From positions 1-64,000 of the forward strand of contig NZ_CANMYE010000008.1 of NCBI RefSeq assembly GCF_947502065.1: a stretch of DNA of 64,000 nt, in the 5' to 3' direction. This DNA is from an uncultured Pseudoteredinibacter sp. (GTDB lineage: Bacteria; Pseudomonadota; Gammaproteobacteria; Pseudomonadales; Cellvibrionaceae). Positions 1 to 8,660 of this stretch are shown here, one piece after another. Made by a program: the position numbers and the translations under genes. The first letter of the stretch is position 1; the number at the start of each line of letters is the position of its first letter. Under the pieces are notes generated by a model that searched no databases, was not told the origin of the DNA, and was given only the letters and a program-made list of their open reading frames with translations.

Positions 1-98
1 GGAGTGCGCCACAAGCGATGGCGCCTAAGCGTCAACACTTGTGCGAGCCCGCTTTAGGCAAGCAGTTTTACACAACTACGCCAGCCTAGAGCGGGCGA
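1..98. other. Left-edge stretch with nested inverted repeats, no gene
   Basis: No coding frame is supported here. The stretch holds overlapping inverted repeats: GCGCC (6-10) with GGCGC (20-24), and a 13-base arm at 47-59 (GCCCGCTTTAGGC) that pairs with 84-96 (GCCTAGAGCGGGC) with one mismatch. GCCTAAGC at 23-30 can instead pair with GCTTTAGGC at 51-59. It may be the end of a repeat element or structured RNA whose left part lies outside the window. Confidence 0.4.
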
Positions 99-132
99 CG
101 TTACTAACAAAATAGGAATTTTGTTAGTAACG
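99..132. repeat. Perfect 15-bp inverted repeat with 4-nt loop
   Basis: CGTTACTAACAAAAT (99-113), loop AGGA, then ATTTTGTTAGTAACG (118-132): a perfect 15-base hairpin. It lies just beyond the fpr terminator as read from the leftward fpr gene. It has no T tract of its own. It could be a second terminator, a protein site or the end of a small repeat element. Confidence 0.65.
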
Positions 133-150
133 GTAGGTAAAAGGAAGCAC

Positions 151-186
151 AAAAAAAGCCCCACAGATCGAAACCTGCAGGGCTTT
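151..186 (-). terminator. Rho-independent terminator of fpr
   Basis: Read on the minus strand, AAAGCCC pairs with GGGCTTT and is followed directly by a run of T residues. It lies about 60 bases past the fpr stop codon, in the right orientation for fpr. Confidence 0.8.
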
Positions 187-244
187 AGCGTGAAATTGTT
201 TTCGAAAAATTTGCAGTTGTATTTATAAAGGCCTTGCTGAGAGC

Positions 245-1018
245 TTATTGCTCCACAAATGCTCGCTCAATAACATAATGCGCCTTCTGACCATGACGAG
301 ACTCCTTAAAACCATGGCCATCTAAAATTTCGCAGGTTTCCTTTAGCATACTTGGACTGCCACAAATCATAAAACGATCATCTTCCAAATTGGGCTTCGG
401 CAAAGCTAAATCTTGAAACAATTTACCCATGCGCATTAGATCGGTAAGGCGACCGTTATTGCGATAAGGCTCACGCGTTACGGTTGGGTAATAAAGTAGC
501 TTTTCGCGCACTTCCTCACCGAAAAACTCATTGTTAGGCAACTCATTTTCTATCACATCTTGATACGCCAGCTCAGACACATGACGCACACCGTGAGTCA
601 AAATAATCTTATCGAAACGCTGATAAACTTCCGGATCTTTAATAATGCTCATAAATGGCGCTAAGCCCGTACCAGTACTGATTAAGTACAAATGCTTGCC
701 TTCTAACAAATGGTCAGCAACTAAGGTACCTGTTGGCTTAGTAGAAAGCAGGATCTCATCACCCACCTCGATATTCTGCAAACGAGAAGTCAGCGGGCCA
801 TCTGGCACCTTAATGCTGAAAAACTCCAATTCTTCATCATAGTTTGCGCTGGCGATACTATAGGCACGCATCAGCGGCTTTCCCTCAACCTCCATGCCCA
901 TCATCACAAAATGGCCATTCTCGAAGCGCAAGCTTTGGCTGCGGCTGGTATTGAAGCTAAACAGGCTATCATTCCAGTGGTGCACTCGGGTGACTCGTTC
1001 ACGAATCAAACTGGCCAT
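245..1018 (-). CDS. fpr: Ferredoxin--NADP+ reductase, bacterial subclass I
   Basis: This 257-residue FAD protein should move electrons between NADPH and ferredoxin or flavodoxin in the cytoplasm, which in pseudomonads supports Fe-S repair and oxidative-stress defence. Visible motifs are the FAD-binding RAYSIAS (about residues 51-57), the NADP-binding LISTGTGLAPF around residue 112, and CGSPSML near residue 219. It ends in AFVEQ, matching the AFVEK-type tail of the Azotobacter/Pseudomonas class rather than the C-terminal Tyr of plant enzymes. The length is normal for the class. It is divergent from a FinR-type LysR gene, the same arrangement as in Pseudomonas putida, so FinR control under redox stress is likely. 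Confidence 0.93.
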   Translation of the reverse strand: MASLIRERVTRVHHWNDSLFSFNTSRSQSLRFENGHFVMMGMEVEGKPLMRAYSIASANYDEELEFFSIKVPDGPLTSRLQNIEVGDEILLSTKPTGTLVADHLLEGKHLYLISTGTGLAPFMSIIKDPEVYQRFDKIILTHGVRHVSELAYQDVIENELPNNEFFGEEVREKLLYYPTVTREPYRNNGRLTDLMRMGKLFQDLALPKPNLEDDRFMICGSPSMLKETCEILDGHGFKESRHGQKAHYVIERAFVEQ

Positions 1019-1066
1019 ATTAGGTTCTCCAAGACATTAATTTCATGGACTACAGTCTAGAGCTCT

Positions 1067-1090
1067 ACCCATTAACCGTAAAATGGGTTA
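1067..1090. promoter_or_regulatory. Candidate LysR operator between fpr and finR
   Basis: The divergent gap 1019-1176 contains ACCCAT-N10-ATGGGT (1067-1088), overlapped by TAACC-N8-GGTTA (1073-1090). A palindrome in this position, 49 bases from the fpr start codon, is where a divergently encoded LysR regulator usually binds. Assignment to FinR is inference. Confidence 0.4.
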
Positions 1091-1176
1091 TTTTTCTATT
1101 GCTTATCGATTTTATGAATATACAGCAAACTGGCCACATCTAGCCCACAACACAGATACACCTAGAGGTACACAAT

Positions 1177-2076
1177 ATGCGCTTCAGCTTGCGACAGATA
1201 GAGGTCTTCTTGTGCACTGCCCAGCTACAAAACATCAGCTTGGCAGCAAAACAGCTCAACCTTTCACAGTCTGCGGCCAGCTCCGCTCTGCGCGAATTAG
1301 AGCAACAATTTGGCCTTCAGCTATTTGATCGTGTCGGCAAGAGATTGCGGCTTAATGAAAACGGCATAGCCTTGCGACCACAGGCTCAAGAACTGATCAG
1401 CAGTGCCGAGCGGCTGGAAAATAGCTTTAAAGGTCAAGCTGGCCTCGGAGACCTGCGCATTGGGGCAACCTTAACTATTGGTAATTACTTAGCCGTACCT
1501 CTTGTGGCTCAGTATATGAGCGATGCCAAGCTGCGAGGCCAGGAGGCGAAGATAGATCTGCATGTCGCCAACACCGACAGTATCGCCAAACAGGTGCTTA
1601 ACTATGAAATGGATATTGGTCTGATCGAAGGTGAATTTAATCATCCATTACTGCGCAGCCAATTTTGGCGCGAAGATGAATTACTCATTGTAGCCAACCC
1701 GGAACACCCCTTCGCTAAGGAGCAGGCCTTAAATGATGAGCAGCTTTTATCACTTCGCTGGATAAGTCGAGAACATGGCTCGGGCACTCGCCAAGCTTTT
1801 GAACATGCGCTCCACGGTCTGCTTCCGCAGCTTGATATCACCATGGAACTTGAGCATACCGAAGCCATTAAGTGCGCAATTGAAGCTAATCTGGGTGTCG
1901 CCTGTCTCTCCCGCTTAGCCGTGCATGAAGCACTAAATCGCGGCAGCCTTATACAACTGCACGCTCCCCACCGTGATTGGCGCCGCCGATTTTATTTTGT
2001 ATTTCATCGCGATAAAGCCATTAGCCACTCACTGGAACACTGGCTAAATCTATGCCAAGCTGAACCTTCCAACTAA
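1177..2076 (+). CDS. finR: LysR-family regulator, FinR-like
   Basis: A 299-residue LysR-type transcription factor. The N-terminal winged helix-turn-helix covers about residues 1-60 (LRQIEVFLCTAQLQNISLAA, then SQSAASSALRELEQQFG), followed by a periplasmic-binding-protein-like effector domain from about residue 90. Length is typical. It is divergent from fpr with a 158-base shared promoter region holding a palindrome. In P. putida the fpr-adjacent FinR activates fpr under superoxide and osmotic stress. Position and family support the same role here, but LysR proteins are similar enough that the name rests mainly on context. Confidence 0.8.
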   Translation: MRFSLRQIEVFLCTAQLQNISLAAKQLNLSQSAASSALRELEQQFGLQLFDRVGKRLRLNENGIALRPQAQELISSAERLENSFKGQAGLGDLRIGATLTIGNYLAVPLVAQYMSDAKLRGQEAKIDLHVANTDSIAKQVLNYEMDIGLIEGEFNHPLLRSQFWREDELLIVANPEHPFAKEQALNDEQLLSLRWISREHGSGTRQAFEHALHGLLPQLDITMELEHTEAIKCAIEANLGVACLSRLAVHEALNRGSLIQLHAPHRDWRRRFYFVFHRDKAISHSLEHWLNLCQAEPSN

Positions 2077-2093
2077 TCAGAGTTTTGCACTCT

Positions 2094-2294
2094 ATGGTTT
2101 TTTGCACGATTACTTTATTCGGCTTCAGATTAATACTGAGCACTCTAGCCTCAGCTCAAGAGGTTTATAAACATAAAGATAAGCATGGCAACTGGGCTTT
2201 TACTGACAAAAAGCCTAAACAAATGGAAAAGTTATCCACCCTACAGCTAGATAAAAGATCTAAACTCGGACAAACCCAATCACCGCAGGTATAA
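2094..2294 (+). CDS. Small exported DUF4124-like protein
   Basis: About 66 residues. An N-terminal hydrophobic signal (VFCTITLFGFRLILSTLASA) is followed by EVYKHKDKHGNWAFTDKKP, the short motif of DUF4124 proteins (usually 'VYKWVDADGKVHYSD'). Most members are longer; this one ends about 20 residues after the motif. The ATG at 2094 is chosen, but a TTG at 2085 would add three residues. It begins 17 bases after finR and could be co-transcribed with it. Function is unknown for the family; a periplasmic location is likely. Confidence 0.6.
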   Translation: MVFCTITLFGFRLILSTLASAQEVYKHKDKHGNWAFTDKKPKQMEKLSTLQLDKRSKLGQTQSPQV

Positions 2295-2323
2295 AAAAGC
2301 CGGAGCTTTTGGCCCCGGCTTTT
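2293..2323. terminator. Bidirectional terminator between DUF4124 gene and fba
   Basis: A-rich tract, then GCCGGAGC, loop TTTT, GGCCCCGGC and T residues. The stem is G+C rich with A/T runs on both sides, so it can serve the rightward small gene and the leftward fba gene, which converge here. Confidence 0.75.
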
Positions 2324-2359
2324 CACAAATCACGCTTTGCTTTGCAAAAGCTAACGCAA

Positions 2360-3409
2360 TTAGATCTCACCGCTTTCATAGCGCAAGAACATATCGTCCA
2401 AGCTGATTGGCTTGATCTTGCTAGCATTACCTGCCGTTTCAAAAGCTTCGTAACGTGCGATACAAATGTCTTTCATTGCATCTACAGTTTTTGCCAAGAA
2501 TTTACGCGGATCAAACTCAGTAGTGTTTTGCGCTAAGAAGCGACGTACCGCACCAGTTGATGCCAAGCGTAAATCAGTGTCGATATTTACTTTGCGAACA
2601 CCGTGCTTAATACCTTCGCAGATTTGCTCAACAGGCACACCATAAGTTTCTGGAATCTCACCACCAAACTCATTGATTACCTTCAACCACTCCTGAGGAA
2701 CAGAAGAAGAGCCGTGCATAACTAAGTGAGTATTGGGTATGCTCTGGTGAATCGCTTTAATGCGATCGATCGCCAAAATATCACCCGTCGGTGGACGAGT
2801 GAATTTGTAAGCACCGTGAGACGTACCGCAAGCAATCGCCAAAGCATCAACTTTTGTTTTCGCTACAAAGTCAGCGGCTTCTTCTGGGTCGGTTAGCATT
2901 TGATCGTGGCTTAATTTACCTACCGCACCAATGCCATCCTCTTCACCCGCCTCGCCGGTTTCTAAAGAACCTAAGCAGCCCAGTTCGCCTTCTACAGAAA
3001 CACCACAAGCGTGGGCCATATCAACAGTGCGACGGGTTACGTCAACATTGTACTCGTAGTCGGTCGGGGTTTTGCCGTCTTCGCCCAAAGAGCCATCCAT
3101 CATTACCGAGCTAAAGCCCAATTGGATAGAACGCTGACATACCGCAGGAGAGGTACCGTGATCCTGATGCATACATACAGGAATATGCGGGAACTCTTCG
3201 ATAGCGGCCAAAATTAAGTGGCGCAGGAAAGGCGCACCAGCGTATTTACGTGCACCGGCTGAAGCCTGCACAATCACCGGCGAATCCGTTTGATCAGCCG
3301 CTTCCATGATGGCGCGCATTTGTTCCAGGTTGTTCACGTTAAAAGCGGGAACGCCATAACCATACTCGGCGGCGTGATCCAACATTTGGCGCATGCTTAT
3401 TAAAGCCAT
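2360..3409 (-). CDS. fba: Class II fructose-bisphosphate aldolase, Calvin-type subgroup
   Basis: A 349-residue zinc-dependent aldolase for the reversible cleavage of fructose 1,6-bisphosphate to dihydroxyacetone phosphate and glyceraldehyde 3-phosphate. It begins MALISMRQMLDHAAEYGYGV and carries HQDHG at residues 81-85 (zinc ligand His and catalytic Asp), GELGCLGSLETGEAGEEDG near 140-160, and a later zinc-ligand region HGSSSVP near residue 230. This is the longer Cbb/Fba subgroup used by Pseudomonas. It is last in the leftward tkt-epd-pgk-fba cluster, 83 bases after pgk. Identification is secure. Confidence 0.95.
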   Translation of the reverse strand: MALISMRQMLDHAAEYGYGVPAFNVNNLEQMRAIMEAADQTDSPVIVQASAGARKYAGAPFLRHLILAAIEEFPHIPVCMHQDHGTSPAVCQRSIQLGFSSVMMDGSLGEDGKTPTDYEYNVDVTRRTVDMAHACGVSVEGELGCLGSLETGEAGEEDGIGAVGKLSHDQMLTDPEEAADFVAKTKVDALAIACGTSHGAYKFTRPPTGDILAIDRIKAIHQSIPNTHLVMHGSSSVPQEWLKVINEFGGEIPETYGVPVEQICEGIKHGVRKVNIDTDLRLASTGAVRRFLAQNTTEFDPRKFLAKTVDAMKDICIARYEAFETAGNASKIKPISLDDMFLRYESGEI

Positions 3410-3492
3410 AATCTTCTTCCTATAATATTTGTGCCCACGCTATCCCTAGGGGCCTTGTAATGTTAAAACCTTTAAACTCAAAAACTTATAAC

Positions 3493-4656
3493 TTACTGCG
3501 CAGCACGCTGCTCTAAAATAGCAACGGCTGGTAAGGTTTTGCCTTCTACATACTCCAAGAAAGCGCCACCGCCTGTGGAAATGTAAGATACCTGCTCGGC
3601 AATTTCATACTTATCAACCGCCGCTAAAGTATCGCCGCCACCGGCAATCGAAAAGGCATCACTTTCGGCAATCGCTTTTGACAGCGCTTTAGTGCCTTCA
3701 CCAAACTGATCAAATTCAAACACACCAACTGGGCCATTCCAAATGATGGTTTTGGCGTCAGCCAGGATCTTCGCTAATTGGGCAGAAGAGTCTGGACCAA
3801 TATCGAAAATCATATCACTATCACTCACATCACCGGAGGCTTTTAGCTCTGCCGCGGCCGTTTCAGAAAACTCCTGCCCTACCACAACATCTGTTGGCAC
3901 TGGAATATCGCATTTTTCCATCAAGGCCTTAGCATTAGGAATTAAATCGTCTTCACACAAAGACTTACCCACATTGCTGCCGCTTGCGGCCAAGAAGGTA
4001 TTGGCGATACCGCCGCCCACAATCAACTGATCCACTTTGTCAGATAGTGATTCTAAAACCGTAAGCTTGGTGCTCACTTTGGAACCACCCACAATCGCCA
4101 CCATAGGGCGCGCTGGCTTATCTAAAGCTTTGCCTAGAGCATCTAACTCACCGGCTAATAATGGGCCAGCACAGGCCTCAGGAGCAAACTTAGCCACACC
4201 ATGAGTAGAAGCTTGGGCGCGGTGCGCGGTGCCGAAAGCATCCATGACAAACACATCGCATAAAGAGGCGTAGGCTTTAGCCAACTCATCTTCGTCTTTT
4301 TTCTCGCCTTTGTTAAAGCGTACATTTTCCAAAAGAACCAACTCGCCCTCGGCCACTTCAACGCCTTGCTGCCAATCCTTAACAACATTAACTTGGCGGC
4401 CCAGCAAACCACCTAAATGATCAGCAACCGGAGCCATAGAAAATTCTTCGGCAAATTCACCCTCAGTTGGGCGGCCCAAATGGCTCATGACAATGACTTT
4501 AGCGCCTGCATTAAGCGCCCGCTCAATTGTCGGCAATGCAGCACGAATACGCGCATCGGAAGTTACCTTGCCGCCTTTTACCGGCACATTTAGGTCTTCA
4601 CGAATAAGTACGCGCTTACCGGCGAGATCCATCTCGGTCATCAGTTTAACGGCCAT
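3493..4656 (-). CDS. pgk: Phosphoglycerate kinase
   Basis: 387 residues, the normal size. It transfers phosphate between 1,3-bisphosphoglycerate and ADP. Visible features are the N-terminal substrate-binding segment VLIREDLNVPVKGGKV (about residues 15-30), MSHLGRPTEGE near 58-68, the nucleotide-domain segment VAIVGGSKVSTKL near 186-198, and the C-terminal SIAGGGDTLAAV and STGGGAFLE motifs. It lies between epd and fba in a leftward cluster, with 72 and 83 base gaps that could hold extra promoters. Confidence 0.97.
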   Translation of the reverse strand: MAVKLMTEMDLAGKRVLIREDLNVPVKGGKVTSDARIRAALPTIERALNAGAKVIVMSHLGRPTEGEFAEEFSMAPVADHLGGLLGRQVNVVKDWQQGVEVAEGELVLLENVRFNKGEKKDEDELAKAYASLCDVFVMDAFGTAHRAQASTHGVAKFAPEACAGPLLAGELDALGKALDKPARPMVAIVGGSKVSTKLTVLESLSDKVDQLIVGGGIANTFLAASGSNVGKSLCEDDLIPNAKALMEKCDIPVPTDVVVGQEFSETAAAELKASGDVSDSDMIFDIGPDSSAQLAKILADAKTIIWNGPVGVFEFDQFGEGTKALSKAIAESDAFSIAGGGDTLAAVDKYEIAEQVSYISTGGGAFLEYVEGKTLPAVAILEQRAAQ

Positions 4657-4728
4657 GGTGTGTTGTCCTCATTGTAGATTTTGAAATTCTGCTGTGGGGC
4701 CAATAACTTAGAGTGCCCCGTAATTCAT

Positions 4729-5757
4729 CTAAAACTTTTTAGCCCAAAAATCCGCAGTATCAATCATGCGGTTAGCGTAGCCCCACTCATTATCAAACCA
4801 GGTTAACACCTTTACCATACGCTCACCGGCCACTCGTGTTTGGGTCGCATCGACGATACTGGAGCGTGGATCATGATTAAAATCGCAGGAGGCCAGCAAC
4901 TCTTCGGTGTAACCCAACACACCGAGATAATCACTTTGTGCGGCAGCCGCTAATGCTTGGTTTACCCGCTCGGTACTGACATCGCTTTTCATCACCACTG
5001 ACAAGTCCATCGCCGAGACATTGACCGTAGGAACACGCATAGCCTGGGCTTCAAAGCGCCCGGCCAGCTCAGGCAAAAGGCGATCGATACCTTTAGCTAA
5101 GCCTGTATCTACAGGAATCATAGATTGAATGGCACTGCGAGTCTTTCGAAGATCAGTATGGTGATAGGCATCAATTACTGGCTGATCGTTCATCGCTGAG
5201 TGAATAGTGGTAATCACACCGCTATCGATACCAAAGGCCTTATCCAAGGTATGGATCACCGGCACAATACAATTGGTGGTACAGGATGCATTAGAAACAA
5301 TGGTTTCCCGACCCGTTAGCTGCTGATGATTCACCCCATAAACAATGGTGGCGTCAACTTCAGCGGTTGCCGGCTGAGAAAACAACACATGGCCGGCGCC
5401 AGCCGTAATATGTTGCTCGGCGGTAGCACGATCATTAAAAGCACCGGTGCACTCTAAAACTAGATCAATACCTAGATCACGCCATGGCAATTGGCGAATA
5501 TCAGGCTGATGTAAAACGCGAATGCTCTGCTTATTAATGTGCAGCAGGTCTTCACTAACGGACACAGCCGCTGGGAAGCGGCCGTGAGTCGAGTCATACT
5601 GAGTGAGATGCGCGATAGTGTTGCAATCAGCTAACTCATTGATTGCCAACACACGCAAATTACTAAATCGACCCTGCTGCTGAGCTTCATGCAAAGCCCG
5701 CAGCACGCAGCGACCGATTCGGCCGTAGCCATTAATAGCAATATTGGTCACGCTCAC
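4729..5757 (-). CDS. epd: D-erythrose-4-phosphate dehydrogenase (GapB/Epd type)
   Basis: A 342-residue GAPDH-fold enzyme. INGYGRIGR (9-17) binds NAD, SNASCTTNC carries the catalytic Cys at about 159, and the general-base His is at about 186 (TTIHSAMNDQ). The segments AINELADCNTIAHLTQYDST and IPVDTGLAKGIDRLLPELAG resemble E. coli Epd rather than GapA. Epd oxidises erythrose 4-phosphate to 4-phosphoerythronate for DXP-dependent pyridoxal phosphate synthesis. The tkt-epd-pgk order is the classic epd neighbourhood, and transketolase makes its substrate. A GAPDH side or main activity cannot be excluded from sequence alone. Confidence 0.85.
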   Translation of the reverse strand: MSVTNIAINGYGRIGRCVLRALHEAQQQGRFSNLRVLAINELADCNTIAHLTQYDSTHGRFPAAVSVSEDLLHINKQSIRVLHQPDIRQLPWRDLGIDLVLECTGAFNDRATAEQHITAGAGHVLFSQPATAEVDATIVYGVNHQQLTGRETIVSNASCTTNCIVPVIHTLDKAFGIDSGVITTIHSAMNDQPVIDAYHHTDLRKTRSAIQSMIPVDTGLAKGIDRLLPELAGRFEAQAMRVPTVNVSAMDLSVVMKSDVSTERVNQALAAAAQSDYLGVLGYTEELLASCDFNHDPRSSIVDATQTRVAGERMVKVLTWFDNEWGYANRMIDTADFWAKKF

Positions 5758-5768
5758 ACTCTTCGTCC

Positions 5769-5834
5769 AAGCTCGGTTTATAAGGCTTAGTTTATTAGGC
5801 CTAGTTTTTAAGGCCCAGTTTGCAAGGTTTAGTC
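5769..5834. repeat. 14-bp degenerate tandem repeat between tkt and epd
   Basis: On the + strand AGGC-T-TAGTTT-like units recur with exact 14-base period, the AGG starting at 5783, 5797, 5811 and 5825, with a weaker fifth unit from 5769. The last unit contains the tkt stop codon (5829-5831). Confidence 0.7.
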
Positions 5835-7832
5835 TTCTAGCAACTCTTCAACATTGGCCACCACATTATCAACAGTGAAACCAAAGTGCTCTAGCAAGAC
5901 ATTACCCGGGGCAGACTCACCAAAGGTGCTCATACCAATCACGCGGCCTTCTAGGCCTACGAACTTATACCAATAATCTTCGTGAGCGGCTTCTACCGCC
6001 ACGCGCGCCGCCACTTCGATTGGCAAAACTGATTGCTTGTAGGCAGCATCTTGCTTGCTGAAGATTTCCGCACAAGGCATGGAAACCACGCGTACCTTAC
6101 GGCCAGCAGCTGTTAACTTATCCGCCGCCTGAACGGCCAACTCAACTTCAGAGCCGGTAGCAATCAAAATCGCTTCTGGCTCACCATCGCTGTCTTTTAA
6201 GACATAAGCACCGCGGCTAACGTCAGCCAACTGTTGCTCAGTGCGCGGCTGAGGTGCCAAGCCCTGGCGAGAGAAGATCAATGCACTTGGGCCGTCACGA
6301 CGCTCGATGGCACTCTTCCAAGATACGGCAGATTCAACCGCATCGGCTGGACGCCAAGTGTGTAGATTTGGTGTTAAACGCAAGCTGGCAATCTGCTCAA
6401 CCGGCTGGTGAGTTGGACCATCTTCACCCAAACCAATTGAGTCGTGGGTATAAACAAAGATGCTTTGCTGGCCCATCAAAGCCGACATGCGCACAGCATT
6501 ACGGGCATATTCCATAAACATTAAGAAGGTAGCACCGTAGTTTACAAAGCCACCGTGCAAGGCAATACCGTTCATAATGGCGCTCATACCGAACTCGCGC
6601 ACACCGTAAAACAAGTAGTTGCCGCTGGCATCATCAGCGCTAATGCCTTTAGAGCCGCCCCATAGGGTCAAGTTAGAGCCAGCCAAATCGGCAGAGCCGC
6701 CTAGCAATTCTGGCAACAATGGGCCAAAGGCGTTCAAGCTATTTTGTGAAGCCTTACGTGAAGCGATTTTTTCACCGGCGTCTTGGCACTCTTTAATATA
6801 AGCATCAGCTTTTTCGCTGAAGTCTTCTGGCAAATCACCACGGATTACGCGACGCTCAAACTCAGCAGCCAGCTCAGGGTGCTCATCTTTATAAGCCGCC
6901 ATTTGGGCTTCCCAAGCACCTTGTGCTTCAGCGCCAGCTTTCTTCGCATCCCACTGGGCATAGATATCCGCTGGAATTTCAAAGGCTTCGTGCTCCCAGC
7001 CTAGGGTTTCACGAACCAAGGCAATCTCTTCTGCACCCAGTGGCGCACCATGACAATCCTCTTTACCCTGCTTATTAGGAGAGCCAAAACCAATTACAGT
7101 TTTACAGCAGATCAAGGTGGGCTTGCCGTCTTCAGCACGTGCTTGCTCGATCGCTTCTTTTATAGCCGCGCTATCGTGGCCATCTACCGCAGGAATAACC
7201 TGCCAGCCGTATGATTCAAAGCGCTGTGGGGTATCGTCGGTAAACCAACCTTCAACCTCACCATCAATCGAGATGCCATTGTCATCATAGAAGGCAATCA
7301 GCTTGCCTAAGCCTAGGGTACCCGCTAAAGAACAAGCTTCATGGGAGATACCTTCCATCAAACAGCCATCACCCAAGAAACAGTAGGTGTAGTGATCAAC
7401 AATATTACGGCTGTCACGATTGAATTGAGCCGCCAAGATCTTCTCAGCGACCGCCATACCTACGGCATTGGTAATGCCCTGCCCCAGTGGGCCCGTGGTC
7501 GTTTCAATACCTGGAGCATAGCCATACTCCGGGTGACCTGGAGTTTTAGAGTGCAACTGACGGAAGTTCTTTATTTCCTCGATTGGCAGTTCATAACCTG
7601 AAAGGTGCAATAAAGAGTAAATCAGCATGGAGCCATGACCGTTAGACAGCACGAAACGGTCACGGTTTGCCCACTCAGGATCGGCCGGGTTATGCACTAA
7701 ATAATCGTTCCACAGAACTTCGGCGATATCCGCCATGCCCATTGGGGCACCTGGGTGGCCGGAATTGGCTTGTTGAACGGCATCCATACTCAAAGCACGA
7801 ATCGCATTGGCTAGCTGGTTGCGGGAAGGCAT
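5829..7832 (-). CDS. tkt: Transketolase
   Basis: 667 residues, typical of bacterial transketolases. This thiamine diphosphate enzyme transfers two-carbon units between sugar phosphates in the pentose phosphate pathway. Features in order: the N-terminal ANAIRALSMDAVQQANSGHP, the ThDP-binding GDGCLMEGISHEA near residues 154-166, the central pyrimidine domain (YTHDSIGLGEDGPTHQPVEQ near 465-485) and a C-terminal transketolase domain. It is the first gene of the leftward tkt-epd-pgk-fba cluster. AGGAG lies before the start codon. The 14-base repeat array directly downstream includes its stop codon. Confidence 0.97.
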   Translation of the reverse strand: MPSRNQLANAIRALSMDAVQQANSGHPGAPMGMADIAEVLWNDYLVHNPADPEWANRDRFVLSNGHGSMLIYSLLHLSGYELPIEEIKNFRQLHSKTPGHPEYGYAPGIETTTGPLGQGITNAVGMAVAEKILAAQFNRDSRNIVDHYTYCFLGDGCLMEGISHEACSLAGTLGLGKLIAFYDDNGISIDGEVEGWFTDDTPQRFESYGWQVIPAVDGHDSAAIKEAIEQARAEDGKPTLICCKTVIGFGSPNKQGKEDCHGAPLGAEEIALVRETLGWEHEAFEIPADIYAQWDAKKAGAEAQGAWEAQMAAYKDEHPELAAEFERRVIRGDLPEDFSEKADAYIKECQDAGEKIASRKASQNSLNAFGPLLPELLGGSADLAGSNLTLWGGSKGISADDASGNYLFYGVREFGMSAIMNGIALHGGFVNYGATFLMFMEYARNAVRMSALMGQQSIFVYTHDSIGLGEDGPTHQPVEQIASLRLTPNLHTWRPADAVESAVSWKSAIERRDGPSALIFSRQGLAPQPRTEQQLADVSRGAYVLKDSDGEPEAILIATGSEVELAVQAADKLTAAGRKVRVVSMPCAEIFSKQDAAYKQSVLPIEVAARVAVEAAHEDYWYKFVGLEGRVIGMSTFGESAPGNVLLEHFGFTVDNVVANVEELLED

Positions 7833-8660
7833 AAAGAGCTCCTGAGGGGGCTAATAGATCAAAAAGTAATCAGCCATAGGCTGGAAAATGGGCGCTATTT
7901 TCCCTTTTCTTGGGGGGTAGGTAAAGGCCATTAGGCAAGAATTATTTTTGGTCGCTCAAGGGCTAGCATAGTGCTATAGGCAGGAGCCATGGCTAACTGA
8001 AGGGACTATGAGAGTCGGATTTGAGAGGCGGATTTATCGATTGACTTTAATTACTCATCTAAAACGTTTTTGCTCAAGCCCCTAAAACCTAAATTGACAG
8101 CCACGATTGAGCAGAAAGCAAAAGAAGATTATGACGCCAAAATTTGTGAGGCAGTTCAAAAAACTTCGTAAACTCAAAAATAGATAACGGTGCCTTTAGC
8201 GATAAAAATTAAGCCTTACTTACCACTCGACTAAAGTTGCTTAAGTTTACTTAAATGAAAAAAATATAAACCCAACTATGAAAATCATAGCCGCAAAAGC
8301 ACTACTAAATAGTAGAGGCCATAGTCTTGCTACTAGTTTTAGTGACGGCTCACTGTAAAAGCAGCTGTCAAGAACATTTGATAACAGGCGATGCTGCGTC
8401 ATCAATGCTTTGAAAAAGTAGTTCTAAAATCTCAGTATTTAAAAAATAATTTAAACATTTTCATGGTGTACGGCACGTCAATATCGATTACCTTTTTGGC
8501 TAAGGGAACACTTCAACTACGAGAACAAAACCGTAGGTAGCTAGAGCAAAGGACAATGCCAATATCACCTCAGCAATAGCCAAATCCGTATTTTCGGAAC
8601 AGGCCTCCCTCCGGGATATATGGCGTCGTCAAAATCCAAGTATCGAGCGCAGGAAAGCCG
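7833..8660. other. 828-base gene-free region between tkt and csgE
   Basis: No credible coding frame on either strand. The stretch is A+T rich and must hold the divergent promoters of tkt and the curli operon. Small symmetric sites are present: TTAAGT-TT-ACTTAA (8241-8254), CTATGA-AAA-TCATAG (8276-8290), and an imperfect arm pair at 8300-8315 / 8330-8344. E. coli curli genes are also preceded by an unusually long regulatory region, so this may be a multi-regulator promoter. It could also hold a small RNA. Neither is shown by the sequence. Confidence 0.5.

Noticed and set aside
1..132. Integron attC-like site (GCCTAA ... TTAGGC, TAACAAA ... TTTGTTA)
   Set aside because: The halves resemble attC cores, but spacing and the perfect symmetry do not fit, and no integrase or cassette array is seen.
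4729..5757. Glycolytic GapA
   Set aside because: The AINELADCNTIAHL and IPVDTGLAKGI segments and the tkt-pgk neighbourhood favour Epd, although dual activity remains possible.
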